In this document: piece after piece, positions 42,915-54,328 of the stretch | Position numbering within the stretch: the stretch's first letter is position 1 | How the letters are laid out: each line of letters begins with the position of its first letter | Assembly (NCBI GenBank): GCA_003956705.1 | Contig: QZCP01000790.1 | Coordinates: 124,001 to 188,000, forward strand | DNA length: 64,000 bases | Direction: 5' to 3' | Origin: Brevipalpus yothersi | Taxonomy: Eukaryota; Arthropoda; Arachnida; Trombidiformes; Tenuipalpidae | Program-made: the position numbers and the translations under genes | Notes under the pieces: generated by a model | Databases searched by the model: none | The model's input: only the letters and a program-made list of their open reading frames with translations | Told to the model about the DNA's origin: nothing

Positions 42915-44839
42915 TCAATCAGCTGGAACAGGCTTCTCTGGATTCAAATATTTGCTCATACTTTCAACTCCAGATTGAGATTTACTGTCTATAAATGCAG
43001 GCCTCTTCGGAGATTGTAAAACGAATTGACTGGTACTTGTAAACGAAGAAACGACCTCATTTCCATTTTTATTACGCTTTTTTGCCACATGATGATTCCA
43101 ATGATCAACGCAACCAGAGCGCCATGACAAGAGTTGTGAGAACATAGATCAGTAACATTACAAAAATTGATTGACCCTGATGACCAGTGGTGAATGAAGT
43201 GACCATCGCATATGTCCCACGCCTGATGATAATACTAGCCTTTTCAAAACTGATTTTTTTTGCTCTCATCAGGTAAGTACTATTGATGTATTCGACATTA
43301 GGATATTCTTTGCCAACAAGTGTAACTGAAACTTTTTCTTCTGCTTTCTCGTTCAGTATGTGGGGCAACTTTATTACAATTTCGTAATATGAACTCAAAT
43401 CTATCATCTTAGCAATAACATTGGAATAACATCGACCCTGAACCTTACCAGATTCATCCATCCTCTTGACACAATTAGTCGACTTCCATCGACAATTGAA
43501 TGCTCCATAAAGCGTACAAAGGGAACAAGATGAGAAATATTTGCAATCAAGAAGCCTGAATTCTTTCTTTTGGCCATTTTTTGTCCATCGAATGCGAGTA
43601 AAAGTGTCAAAATTCCAATTATTTGAAACTATTTCGTTTGGATTGAATTGAATTTTTTGCTCTCCACAGATGGCTTTTACTGGTCCAGATTCATTAAGAT
43701 TACATCTGATATCAGTATTGTTATCGATGAAAGACAAAATTTTAGCATTAAAGTTAAGACCAACAGTATAAGTCTCCGAAGATAGACCGATCGAGCTGTG
43801 AGTGAAGCATAGCATTGACGAGTCCAAATAAAACAAGGGAATTCCTTCGTCACACTTATCTCCATCGGCCCATGATATATTGGATAAATTGCGAACGAAC
43901 GACTCAAATTTCAGAGAATTGGTCGGATATATCTTATCAATCTCACATTTTCGAATGCCTTCGTCAGATATTCTGAGGGCATCCTCAAGCCTCAATGAGC
44001 CCAGTTCATATTTCCCCCAATTCCTCGATAGAAATGTAGAATGGGATCGAAATAGGAAGGTAGAAAGTTCACCTTATAAAATCCACTCAGAAAAAAGCTC
44101 GAAATGAAAGTCCCTTTCAGTTGGGTATTCTAGCAGGCAGACTTTTTAGACGTATGAACAACAGGAAAGGGCTATTGCTATAGCACAAGAACAATTCTCG
44201 GTTCCATTCGAATATTTGATACATTCCCCAGAGCCTGTTGGTTTTGAAATCAAAAATAGGCAGCCAATTAAACTCTGGAGAGTTTGATACTCTAAAAGCG
44301 TATAATTTGAAGTTTCTATAATTCCAACCAGGCTTAGATTCGTACACCCAAAAGCCGTGGTTGCTCATCGGTCCCAAATGAAATTGTCCACTGTCTTTTT
44401 TAATGAAGACTTTCTGATCGGAATTCAGGATAAAATATTGATTATCATTGTAATACAGAGCCCAGCCTTCAAATGGCTTGAGAATAATAGTTCTGTACTT
44501 CAATGCATTGTATACATCAGTTTCAAAATCCAAAGAAACATTTTCACCAAAACTGATCCTCGTTCTTGTGTTTGATATCTTCCTGATGTCATCAATTCCA
44601 GCCTGAGCATCATTGAAATTAACCATGTTGTTCTCATCATGAGAATAGAACAACCAAAAGTTGCTTAAGATCGCGAAATCGAAAAGAAGGAGATCGAATG
44701 CAATCATGATGGATTGAAAAATCTGAGACCGTGGAAAGTATTGCTTGGTGTTTACACATTGAATAAACAACTTAATCTGGCATAATTTGGAGAGTATCTC
44801 AACAATTAGATTAGTCAATCCCATGATCAAGATTGTCAA
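42915..44839 (-). pseudogene. PSI-domain surface protein, copy 3, frameshifted
   Basis: The N-terminal frame 44839-44117 carries a leader, FEGWALYY and SNHGFWVYE. A middle frame 43995-43105 has the PSI cluster DCKYFSSCSLCTLYGAFNCRW and KLPHILNE. A C-terminal frame 43145-42915 holds the tail, ending YLNPEKPVPAD. Between them are at least two frameshifts (about 44120 and 44010) and one or two more in the membrane helix (about 43075-43110). Homology continues through all breaks, so this is a decayed gene, not a spliced one. The leader from Met1 is longer than in other copies, and an internal Met may be the true start. Confidence 0.8.
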
Positions 44840-45288
44840 GGAGTTTCAGATTTTTTTAAATGGATCTTTTTTTTGTTATGCTGAAAAACGCTCTCTTATA
44901 TCGATGGTGAACAAAATGCTCTGACCACAGGATAGAATTCGCACCGCAGCTTGCTTACATGGTGATAAGGATAATGTTGAGTCTATCAAATGGTGCTGAC
45001 GCCATTGACTTACAGTCACTTGCTCTAAGTTGGATTTTTTGGATCTAAATATTGATATTCTGATTTATTCTTACTTAAAATGACATGATGAACATAGGAA
45101 AGGTTATAAACATGTATGTATCCATCAAATAACATTAATAGCCCTACAATTGAGATTATAGTCTTTTTCAAAAGAAAATTGACTCGAATTGAGTTCAAAT
45201 TATACTTTTCGCTATATTTGAGATCAGAATTGTCTTTTGATTGTTTTCAAATTGACCGAACGAATGATTTTATTGAATTTGGTTCGGA
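44840..45288. other. intergenic between PSI copy 3 and a mariner element
   Basis: No gene recognised. Confidence 0.4.
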
Positions 45289-45290
45289 TA

Positions 45291-46695
45291 CAGTATTTTT
45301 CACTTCTTTTCGGTTTTTTTCAAAACTTTTACTCCAGATGTTGACCAAGAAAACGCGGGACATAAGCCCCCTGGTCAGAGGAAAAGTTTCGCACAACTTT
45401 TCAGTAAATTTTCAAAAGTCTTCAGTCTAAAGTAGATCACTATGGTTAGAGTTTGTTTTCGTTTTTTCACCTAAAAATGTCTCAAAATGCTCAATTCAGG
45501 AGAGCTTCTCATTCTAATGAAATTAGATCACTTGTGATCAGCATATTTAACCGTTATATAGGCCCAAGGAAATCACGAAAACATTGAACATGAACAAAAG
45601 AACTGTTCAGTCCATAATTAGTGTGTACAAAAAGGAGAACAGAGTGTCGAAGAAATCAACTGGACATCGTCCTGAGATCATCAACTCAGACCAAGCTGAA
45701 ACTATCCATTCTTGGCTCAATGAAAATTGCCAGCTAACGTTGAAAAATATCCAGGAAGAATTCGAGAGTGCCCTTGATTTCATGCCAAGTATCGCTACAA
45801 TCTATCGCTGCATCACTGAAGGATTTCATTACTCTATCAAGATGCTGAGTCCTGTGCCACAGAATCGGAATTGTGATCGGACAATCGAGCGGCGTTATTC
45901 ATATGCAATTGATTACACTCATATGATGGTGGATCGTGACAAGATGTTTTTCATTGACGAGTTTGGTATTTCATTGACCACTAAGCAAAATCATGGTTGG
46001 TTAGAGGTAGGTCAACCGGAAAATCGCATTGTTCATGCGATTCGCAGTCTCAACTACTCGGTTTGGGCTGCGATGAATCTCAACTCGATGGTCTCCTTCG
46101 AAATGTTGAACAAACCATACAATTCAGAGAAGTATGCGGATTTTTTAAACAAATTGTTTGAGCAGTTCGGGAATCATGGAATTGAGGGTGCATATCTGAT
46201 CATGGGCAATGTTCGTTTCCATAAAACCGATGAAGTGAAGAATGTAATCGCCTCTCATGGTCATTGAGCTGTTTTTCTCCCTCCATATTCGCCATTTCTT
46301 AACCCAATTGAGAATGCTTTCAATCAATGGAAAGCTTCTGTAAAACAGTGTTTTGTAAAAGATGAGCTCCGTGCAGCAGTTGATACAGCATGCAGTCAGA
46401 TAAGACAAGCTCAGTGTAGCAATTATTTCCAGCACATGAAATCCTATCCATCCAAATGCCTCAACAAGGAACCGATTCTCAATTAAACCCATCTTGTGAA
46501 AATTTTTTCTCTTTATTCTTTTCATTCCAAGATAGTGACCTAAGAGTTGCGAAAAAAGGCTGGAAAGTTTTGAAGAAGTCACCCCTTGCGTCATGGGGTT
46601 TTATTTCTACTCCTATTTCTATTACTTTTTTCTCCTCGCTCAACATCCGGCCTAAAAGTTTCGAAAAGAAGCCTGAAGAAAACTGAAAAATACTG
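45291..46695 (+). mobile_element. Tc1/mariner-superfamily element, 1405 bp
   Basis: Terminal inverted repeats begin CAGTATTTTTCA on both ends, with AAACTTTTA and ATGTTGA shared further in (about 60 bp imperfect). It is flanked by TA (45289-45290 and 46696-46697). Length and target fit Tc1/mariner. It carries one transposase pseudogene. Confidence 0.88.
45478..46485 (+). pseudogene. Tc1/mariner-type transposase, inactive
   Basis: Reading begins near 45478 (MSQNAQFRR), shifts frame near 45570, then runs through a helix-turn-helix part (KTLNMNKRTVQSII) and the catalytic region: first Asp in FFIDEFG, a block GYL/WAAMNL, and LPPYSPFLNPIEN at 46275-46313. A TGA at 46266-46268 interrupts it just before that last motif. 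The second catalytic position reads IMGNVRFH where an Asp is expected, so catalysis is lost as well. Confidence 0.82.
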
Positions 46696-46697
46696 TA

Positions 46698-47089
46698 AAT
46701 CTTGATGGGAGGTTATAGCTTTCAATGTTCGAGTCATCTTCGTATCGAGACTGATCTAGTGGAATGGATGAATAGTAGGGACGATACTCATTTTCCTCGT
46801 ATTTTGAGTGGATGAAATTCCGGTTATCAATGATAATTGTTCTTTCTTTGAAAATCATCATTTGGACGAACAGTTTTGGAATTGTTTTTTTTTGCGGAAT
46901 AGATTCTCTGGTCAAGAGAAGTTTCGGCTTCTTTTCTGGGTGATTTGATCACCAAATATTGCTAGATCACCCGATTCGATGGGGTTTCTCAGAACTTCCG
47001 CTCTATTGGATTGTGATAAGATACTTCAACTTTCATCATCGGATCTAGATTATAGCAGTTTTGAATACAATTTTTGAAATTTTCATCTA
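46698..47089. other. intergenic, no gene recognised
   Basis: No frame or repeat that I can support. Confidence 0.4.
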
Positions 47090-47275
47090 ATCTACTTTCG
47101 AAGAAACTTCTTTTCTTCGACTCTTGAAAAAGTTCTGAAGTTCAGCTGACTATCTCGGCACCACGAGTTCTAGAGGTCTGATCAAATTTTTGATATGATA
47201 TTCGTTCTTTCAGTTGAGAGTACATATGGTACCAGAAGATAGTCAGAATGGGCAAATTCTGAACACTTCATTCAT
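47090..47275 (-). mobile_element. decayed Spy-type element end
   Basis: The minus strand of 47210-47120 reads GAAAGAACGAATATC... and AGAACTCGTGG..., closely following 37203-37285 of the intact Spy-type element (AAAAGAACGAATATCG, ATTCGATCAGAC, TTAGAACTCGTG). The terminal part near 47265 is recognisable (TTCAGAATTTGCCC against CCGGAATTCGCCC). No opposite end identified. Confidence 0.55.
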
Positions 47276-47555
47276 CAGCCCTCTATCACGTTTGACTACA
47301 GCCCATGCTCTATATAGCAAGATAGCAAAGGATACTGATTAACGGGATGGAAAACACTGTATTCATTCGTCTAAGGAAATGACTGATTACAAAGACCGGC
47401 TAAAATCAAAAAAATGATAAAAAGGAGAAAAATACTATATATATAAATGAATTACATGGAATATCTGAAATGCTGAGGAGAAAAGTGGTTTTCCAGTAAT
47501 GGGATGCACTGTTACTCAATCATTCTGATTGCATGCATAAGAAATTTTGATTCCA
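47276..47555. other. 3' flank of PSI copy 4
   Basis: Part (about 47400-47555) matches the flanks of the other PSI copies, including ATGCACT..TACTCAATCATTCTG. Confidence 0.5.
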
Positions 47556-49247
47556 TCAAGAGAAGGAAATAGGCTCATCACCTTCACTACTCTTTCGAGA
47601 AACAGAGCGAAAATAGAGAACACCTATTATGATCAAAACAATTATCACAAGAGATAGAATGAGAACCAGAATTATATCTGATATATCTAATATACTATCA
47701 TCAGCCTTAAACTGGACAGTGAAAGAGGTGAACATAGCGTATGATCCACGCTTGATAATGATCTTTGCATCATCGAAGCTTGACTGATTCGTTTTGAATA
47801 GATAAACATTGTTGGTGTATTCAACGTGAGAAGATTCCCAATCTTTGATCGTAACCCGAGCTTTCTCTCCAGCTTTCTCATTCAGCTTGTGGGGCAAGCT
47901 GATTGTAATTTCGAAATTTTGAGTGGAAATGCTCAGATTTCTTGCGATTGCAGTGACATTAGAATAGCATTGACTTTGAGGCTTCTCATCATAATCGTCC
48001 TTCTCGATGCAATTTGGAGAGCTCCATTTGCAATTGAAAGCTCCATAGAGAGTGCATAGTGGACATGATGCGAAATATCTGCAATCAAGAAGGCTGGATT
48101 GCTCATTCTGGCCATTCTTGGTCCATCGAATTAGAGTGAAATTGTCAAAATTCCAATAAGTTGAAGCTATCTCATTTGGTTCTAATTTAGCGTTCTGGCG
48201 TGTGCAGCTGGTTTCTAATGTACCACACTTATTCAGATCACATCTGAAATCGGTATTCTCAGCGATGAAAGAAAAAATTTTAGCGTTGAGGTTGAGACCC
48301 ACAGTATAAAACGCGTAGTAACGTGTTTCAACCATCAGCTTGAAGCATGGTGCAGATTCGTTTAAATGGAATAGAGCAATCTCTTTCTGGCACTCTTCTC
48401 CATCAACCCATGGTTTTTGGGATAAATCGAAAAAATATGACTCGAATTTGAGGAAATTGGATGGGAATTCCTTCTCAAACTGACATTTCTTAATGCCTTC
48501 CTCAGATATTCCAATAGCATCTTTCAGTTTCAATGAGTGCAGTTCAATAGTTTTTTCTTCATCCAAAAAACGGGCTGAATATAGAATAGGATCTGGATAG
48601 TATGGCAGGAAGGACCCTCCCACAAATCCATCTAGAAAAAAGCTCGAAATGTAAGTATATTTAATGTCTATGTTCTTAGGCAAACTCTTCAGACGCATGA
48701 TGAGATTGATCCTTTCTAGCCTTAGGAAGTAGCACAGAAACAAATCTCTGTTCCATTCAAATATTTCTTCAAGTACCCAATCTTTTTTGGTCGGTATATC
48801 TAGAACAGACAACCATTTGAAGTCTGGATCTTCTACTTTGCTGGCTTTCAGAGTGAAAGATGGAAAGGCTCGCTCTCTAAACATCCAGAAACCTTTGTTG
48901 TCCATCGCTCCAAAATGTGAATTTCCCTCTCTCTCTTGTTTGTGGAACACTTTTCTATCTGGATTCACAATGATGATTTCCTCATCATTGTAATACAATG
49001 TCCAGCCTTGGAGTGGCTTGAGAAAAATAGCTTTGTATTTCAGGGCATCAGACACGCTCGCATTAAAAATCAGAGATATATTACCACCATAACGAATTTC
49101 GGTTTGTGTTTCTGATATTCCTATTATCTGCTTGATTCGAGCTTCTGCATCATTGAAATTCACCAAATTGTCCTCACTGTGAGAATAGAACAATCGAAAT
49201 TTGCTGAAAATCAAGAGTCTTAGAAGGAAAAAATTGGATTGTAACAT
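47556..49247 (-). CDS. PSI-domain surface protein, copy 4 (intact)
   Basis: One exon, 563 residues, start MLQSNFFLLRLLIFSKFRLF, a signal peptide. The ectodomain has LQGWTLYY, AMDNKGFWMF, FKWLSVLDI, RLKSLPKNIDIKYTYISSFF and YYPDPILYSARF. The PSI cluster starts near residue 389 (DCRYFASCPLCTLYGAFNCKW), followed by SLPHKLNEKAGEKARVTI and KRGSYAMFTSFTV. The membrane helix is at about 521-547, then a short tail ending SSEGDEPISFS, much shorter than in copies 1-3. Copies 4-7 form a second subfamily by tail and leader. Several N-x-S/T sites. Intact; likely a cell-surface protein of unknown ligand. Confidence 0.75.
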   Translation of the reverse strand: MLQSNFFLLRLLIFSKFRLFYSHSEDNLVNFNDAEARIKQIIGISETQTEIRYGGNISLIFNASVSDALKYKAIFLKPLQGWTLYYNDEEIIIVNPDRKVFHKQEREGNSHFGAMDNKGFWMFRERAFPSFTLKASKVEDPDFKWLSVLDIPTKKDWVLEEIFEWNRDLFLCYFLRLERINLIMRLKSLPKNIDIKYTYISSFFLDGFVGGSFLPYYPDPILYSARFLDEEKTIELHSLKLKDAIGISEEGIKKCQFEKEFPSNFLKFESYFFDLSQKPWVDGEECQKEIALFHLNESAPCFKLMVETRYYAFYTVGLNLNAKIFSFIAENTDFRCDLNKCGTLETSCTRQNAKLEPNEIASTYWNFDNFTLIRWTKNGQNEQSSLLDCRYFASCPLCTLYGAFNCKWSSPNCIEKDDYDEKPQSQCYSNVTAIARNLSISTQNFEITISLPHKLNEKAGEKARVTIKDWESSHVEYTNNVYLFKTNQSSFDDAKIIIKRGSYAMFTSFTVQFKADDSILDISDIILVLILSLVIIVLIIIGVLYFRSVSRKSSEGDEPISFS

Positions 49248-49420
49248 GACATATTAGAACACATCTAGCATTAGATTTCAAAAATCAGCACAGCTTGTTG
49301 TCGGGGCATAAAACATCCACAAATGTTGTGAAAAACAGTTTTGAATATCCTAACAATTATTCCGAAGCAATGTCCAAGATGATAAATCATCTCTTTGTTG
49401 CCTCAAATTAATTGATGATC
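49248..49420 (-). promoter_or_regulatory. conserved upstream module of PSI copies 4-6
   Basis: About 170 bases (AACACATCTAGCATTAGATTT, CAGCACAGCTTGTTGTCG, AAGATGATAAATCATCTC) recur upstream of copies 5 (52485-52650) and 6 (59745-59915). A TATTTAAA-type sequence within copies 5 and 6 could be the TATA element. Probably promoter and 5' UTR. Confidence 0.55.
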
Positions 49421-49662
49421 TTCACGCCATCTGATATTTACACTTCTCGATAGCTTCATAACTCATGTTTGGCTCGTTCGGTCTTTATATCCAACAATTG
49501 ATCCTGAGGGTGCTTTGATTACAGGAAGCTCTGGTTTCATTCGTTCCTCAAGAGAAAAATGCGTTCCAGCTTTCTCTGAAATTCACGGAGTAATTTATCC
49601 ATCCTGAGCAAGTAGCTGTAATCAGTGTCCTGAACATCGAGATACTCCTCTAGATATGACAA
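49421..49662. other. PSI relic edge next to a mariner fragment
   Basis: About 49570-49660 matches 57180-57250 and 60775-60840, the decayed C-terminal region of a PSI gene. The rest shows no gene. Confidence 0.45.
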
Positions 49663-50154
49663 CACGGTGCACGATTACGATATGGATAAAATTCAAATCA
49701 ATTTTAAACAAAATTCAGGAGAGACCAAATTTATTTTTTTTTCGAGATTATTCCCTTTCCATATAGTGAATTTGTCTGCACCTTCGTGGGCATAATCTAA
49801 TAGCTTGATAGATCAGGCTCAGTGGTACATTTTGAAACTCCCTTCGGATCGCATTTTTGAGAGCTACTATTTAGCTTATTTATTTGTGACTTGAGGTAGC
49901 CCCATAAGGAAAAGTCTCATGAAGTGGCCTCAGAACTATACGGCATCAAATTTTCTGGCCTAACAAGATTGATTTTTCGTTTGTCCAGAAAATTACAGGT
50001 CATTTTAGGGGCATAAGCTGGTGCAGAGTCCTGATGGAAGACATAGTAGCCTTCGAGGTATAATTTGTGTGGATCTTCCTTGATGAATGGTTTCGGAACA
50101 TTCTCGATATATTAACTTGTATCAATTTTGCAGCCTGGCTCGGTGAATCCAGTT
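49663..50154 (-). mobile_element. mariner fragment with internal deletion (copy i)
   Basis: Starts with a CA.GGTGCACGATTACGATATGG end like 60844. It contains FHQDSAPAYA-type and VQYVS-type remnants in broken frames and stops at GGCTCGGTGAATCC, where PSI relic sequence follows directly. Compared with 60844-62265, about 1 kb is missing. Confidence 0.65.
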
Positions 50155-50480
50155 GAGGTTAGGTTGTCAAAGTTCCAGAAAGTTGAGACTTCTCCTCCTT
50201 TGATGGGCTGGATTTTTCAGATCTACAATTTTGTCCATCTTCTTGACAAGATGGCATCGGACGTCTTCATCTCCTCTGAAATAAGTCTGAGAAATAAGCA
50301 AGATCTTTGCACTGAAATCTGAATCCACAAAGTAAGTCGCTGAAGTTTCTGATTGCCAACTTATATTGAAGCAAGAGATGGATTCATTGATATCGAATAG
50401 AGAAATCACTTGATCACATGTCTTCCCATCAGCCCATGAAAATATGATTTCAAAGGAGGGAACATTAGCGAGCTCCTAAT
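50155..50480 (-). pseudogene. PSI-family relic, central part
   Basis: A broken frame with SLFDINESISCFNISW, then FVDSDFSAKILL and DVRCHL. This matches the segment of intact copies just before the PSI cluster (IPLFYFNES..CF, VGLNFNAKIL, RCDL). Repeated almost unchanged at 62270-62590. Confidence 0.7.
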
Positions 50481-50792
50481 CATGAAGTTGGTTAAAAGGG
50501 GTGAACTATTCATCGATTCAGGAGAATGACTCACCGCAAATATCTGTTGAATTCAAGAAAATGTTAAAGAGGGGAAAAATACTATATATTCATGAATTAC
50601 ATGGGATATCTGAAATGCTAAGGAAAAAAAGGTTTCCAGTGATGAAATGCACTTTATATAATCATTCTGAATGCATGTATGAAAAATGCTGATTCCACAT
50701 TAGAGAGCTCCTAATCATGAAGCTGGTCAAGCAGGATAGAATGCACTCTTGTTCAATCATTCTGGATACATATAAAGAGAATCCTGATTCTA
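50481..50792. repeat. 3' flank of PSI copy 5, duplicated at 62600-62912
   Basis: Bases 50280-50795 and 62400-62912 agree almost throughout, marking a segmental duplication that carries copies 5 and 7. No gene. Confidence 0.7.
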
Positions 50793-52483
50793 TCAAGAGA
50801 AGGGGATTGGCTCATCGCCTTCACTACTCTTCCGAGAAATAGAGCGAAAATAGAAGACACTTATTATGATCAAGACCATTGCTACAAGGAATAGAATGAG
50901 AACCAGAATTATATCTGATATATCTGATATATCTGATACATTATCATCAGCCTCCAACTGGACAGTGAAAGAGGTGACCATAGCATATGATCCACGCTTG
51001 ATAATGATTTTTGCATCATCGAAGTTCGACTGATTCGTTTTGAATAGATAAACATTGTTGGTGTATTCAACGTGAGAAGATTCCAATCTTTGATCGTAAC
51101 CCGAGCTTTCTCTCCAGCTTTCTCATTCAGCTTGTGGGGCAAGCTGATTGTAATTTCGAAATTTTGAGTGGAAATGCTCAGTTTTTTCGCAATCGCAGTG
51201 ACATTAGAAAAGCATTGACTTTGAGGCTTCTCAGCATAGTCTTTTTTCTCGATGCAATTTGAAGAGCTCCATCTGCAATCGAAAGCTCCATAGAGAGTGC
51301 ATAGTGGGCATGATGTAAAATATTTGCAATCAAGGAGGCTTGATTGCTCATTCTGGCCATTCTTGGTCCATCGAATCAGAGTGAAATTGTCAAAATTCCA
51401 ATAAGTTGAAGCTATCTCTCTTGGTTTTAATTCAGTGTTCCGGCGTGTGCAGCTGGTTTCTAATGTACCGCACTTATTCAGATCACATCTGTAATCAGTA
51501 TTTCCAGCGATGGAAGAAAAAATTTTAGCGTTGAGGTTGAGACCCACAGTATAGAACACGAAGTAGCTTGTTCTGGGCATCGGCAAGCATGGTGCAGATT
51601 CGTTGAAATGGAATAGAGAAATTCCTTCTTGGCAATCTTCTCCATCAACCCATGGTTGTTGTGATAAATCAAGAACGTATGACTCGAATTTGAGAAAATT
51701 AGATGGATATCTCTTCTCAAACTGACATTTTTTGATGCCTTCATCGGATATTCTGATAGCATCGTTCAATTTCAATGAATGCAGTTCAAAAGTCCATCCC
51801 AAAAAACGGGCTGAAAATAGAATAGGATCTGGATAGTATGGCAGTAAGCCCCCTCCCACAAATCCATCTAGAAGAAAGCTCGAAATGTAAGAATATTTCA
51901 TGTCTTTGTTCTTCGGCAAACTCTTAAGTCGTATGATGAGACTAATTGTGGGTTGCCTTAGGTAGTAGCACAAAAATAATTCTCTGTTCCATTCAAATAT
52001 ATCGTCAAGTTCCCACTTTTTGTTGGTCGGTATATCTAGAATAGACAACCATTTGAAGTCTGGATCTTCTACTCTGCTAGCTCTCAGAGAGAAAAGTCCA
52101 GAGGCCCGTTTTCTAAACCTCCAGAAGCCTTGGTTGTTCATCGCTCCAAAACGTAAATTTCCCTCTATTTTTTGTTTGTAGAACACTTTTTTGTCTGGAT
52201 TTACAATAAAGAATTGGCTATCATCGCAATACAATGTCCAGCCTTGAAATGGCTTGAGAAAAACAGCTGTGTATTTCAGGGCATCAGACACGCTTGCATT
52301 GAAAATCAGAGATATGTTGCCACCATAATGGATCTTGGTTACTGTTTTTGATATTTCTGTTATCTGTTCAATTCGAGCCCAGGCATCATTGAAATTCACC
52401 AAACTGTTCTCACTGTGAGAATAGAGCAATCGAAATTTGCTGAAAATCAAGAGTCTTAGAAGGAAAAAATTGGATTGGAACAT
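50793..52483 (-). pseudogene. PSI-domain surface protein, copy 5, single-base frameshift
   Basis: Start MFQSNFFLLRLLIFSKFRLL at 52483. The frame is intact through the PSI cluster (DCKYFTSCPLCTLYGAFDCRW) and to ARVTIKDW. It then shifts near 51083, where GATTCCAATC replaces GATTCCCAATC of copies 4, 6 and 7, a one-base deletion. The remaining C-terminus, membrane helix and tail (SSEGDEPIPFS) are intact in the next frame (50793-51086). Either a very recent pseudogene or an assembly error. A soluble product truncated before the membrane helix is conceivable. Confidence 0.8.
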
Positions 52484-52484
52484 G

Positions 52485-52650
52485 ACATATTAGAACACAT
52501 CTAGCATTAGATTTTAAAAATCAGCACAGCTTGTTGTCGTGGCATAAAACATCCACAAATGTTATGAAAAGCAGTTTTAAATATTCCAACAATTGTTCCA
52601 AAGCAATGTCCAAGATGATAAATCATCTCTTTGTTGCCACAAACTAATTG
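52485..52650 (-). promoter_or_regulatory. conserved upstream module of PSI copy 5
   Basis: Near-copy of the modules before copies 4 and 6. On the minus strand it includes GGAATATTTAAAACTGC about 90 bases before the start codon. Confidence 0.5.
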
Positions 52651-54320
52651 ACGATCTTCACGCCATCTGACACTTATCCTTTTCGATAGCTTCATGGCTC
52701 ATGTTTGGCTCATTCGATCTTCGGGAGCTAGAATTGAGGAGCCTAGAATAATTTTGGATCATTTTATGAAGATCATAGGGGAAGGAGATTTCGATCATCC
52801 TGTCTAAAATTTTTTTGATTACTTTCTGACAGCGAGTTTCAAATGGAAACTCATGGCAAAATTCACACTCAATCATTACATATTCAGCAATTGAAAAAGT
52901 CATTGAAAATGATAGGAGTTTCATCCCGAAGTTGCGTTGATTGCAAGAAGCTCGGGTTTCAATTGTTTCTCAAGAGGAAAAATTCGTTCCAGTTCCCTCT
53001 AAAATTTATCATATTAAAGAATAACTCGTTCACATGATCTTCTTTAACCTGAAAGATTTCTGTTAGGGCAGTGAAATCATAAACTGTCCTGTGGGACAAC
53101 TACTCATCGGCATCACCATAATTAACAAGCCTCTGGGAATAAGCGCAAATACCTAGGTTCCATTGTTATTCCTAAGATTTATTGCCAATTTTTGAAAATA
53201 AAATCTATCTCATACTCCCTGATCTTATTCAACAATGCTGAATCTCACATCAAACAGGGGGAAACTCTATGGATATAATAGTAATATTAATATTAACTTT
53301 AATATTCTCTGAACTTTCTCAACAGCCTTCCAATCCATGAAGCTGTAATTTACGATCACTTTGATTTGGGGTTTGTTTCTCAGTGAAAATATCTGTTTCA
53401 GCTCTCTTCCAATATCTCTCATTAATCAAATATTTGTTAACTCGACGTTGCACAGCTTTGAAGTTTTTGCTAGATCATCGAATCATCAAGCTCTCTCAGA
53501 AGAACTACTTACATGTACTCAAAAAATATCCACTAACTTCTCAGAATTCAACGATACTGATCCCCCGAGTAACTCTATTCGTATCAGAAGCTAGTGCGTA
53601 TTACCTGGATCCTTCACAACTGTTTAATTAGGTACTATCTATCAACTCCAGCTCAGTTCAGTGCGATGCTCGTTGAAGAGTTGTGGGGATTATAATTCCT
53701 CAAAATGATCTCCTTGTGAATTTTTTCGCACCCATCCCGATTACCAGAAATGCCTTGGATGGTTGAAAAATCTTGAGATGTTACTGTTAGAATAAAAATT
53801 TGTACGAGTTTTCGACAATTCCGAACGAAGAAAAAAATATCATCAGAGGCTGGTCCGCAATCTTCCTCCGATTACGTGGAGAAAAGGTTTCTGCAGACTT
53901 TCGATCACTGCACAACTCTGATATTCATGCTTTTTTGAACGTGTAAATAGTAATGGACTTAATTATCAACTTTTAAATTCGTTTCTGAACTGAACTACCA
54001 AAACCCACAGATGGAAGTCCAGACAACACTATCAGGCAAGAGGGTCTCCTTAGTTTATCGAAAGCTCGTTTATTTCTTACAGGGTACGGGAACACTGTGT
54101 TAATATGACTAATTGATGCTACGTGGAAGACAGTATTGTTCCGATTATCTATCATCCATATTCAGCCGTTCACAGTGAGATTGACATAAACCCACTCACT
54201 CGAAAGATAAGAACTATCATGAGCTCACTGAAAACTGGTCGAACATGAAATCTATGAAAATTGAGAATAGATACGGAAAAGAATGAGATCAGATCAATTC
54301 AAATCAGATCCCTCATTGAT
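52650..54320. other. long intergenic stretch, no gene recognised
   Basis: The first part is the conserved upstream module of copy 5. Beyond about 52700 I find no supported frame or repeat apart from scattered short ORFs. Confidence 0.4.
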
Positions 54321-54328
54321 CACAAAGA

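Noticed and set aside
43046..44130. Introns explaining the frame breaks in PSI copy 3
   Set aside because: Homology to intact single-exon copies continues through the breaks with only one- or two-base shifts.
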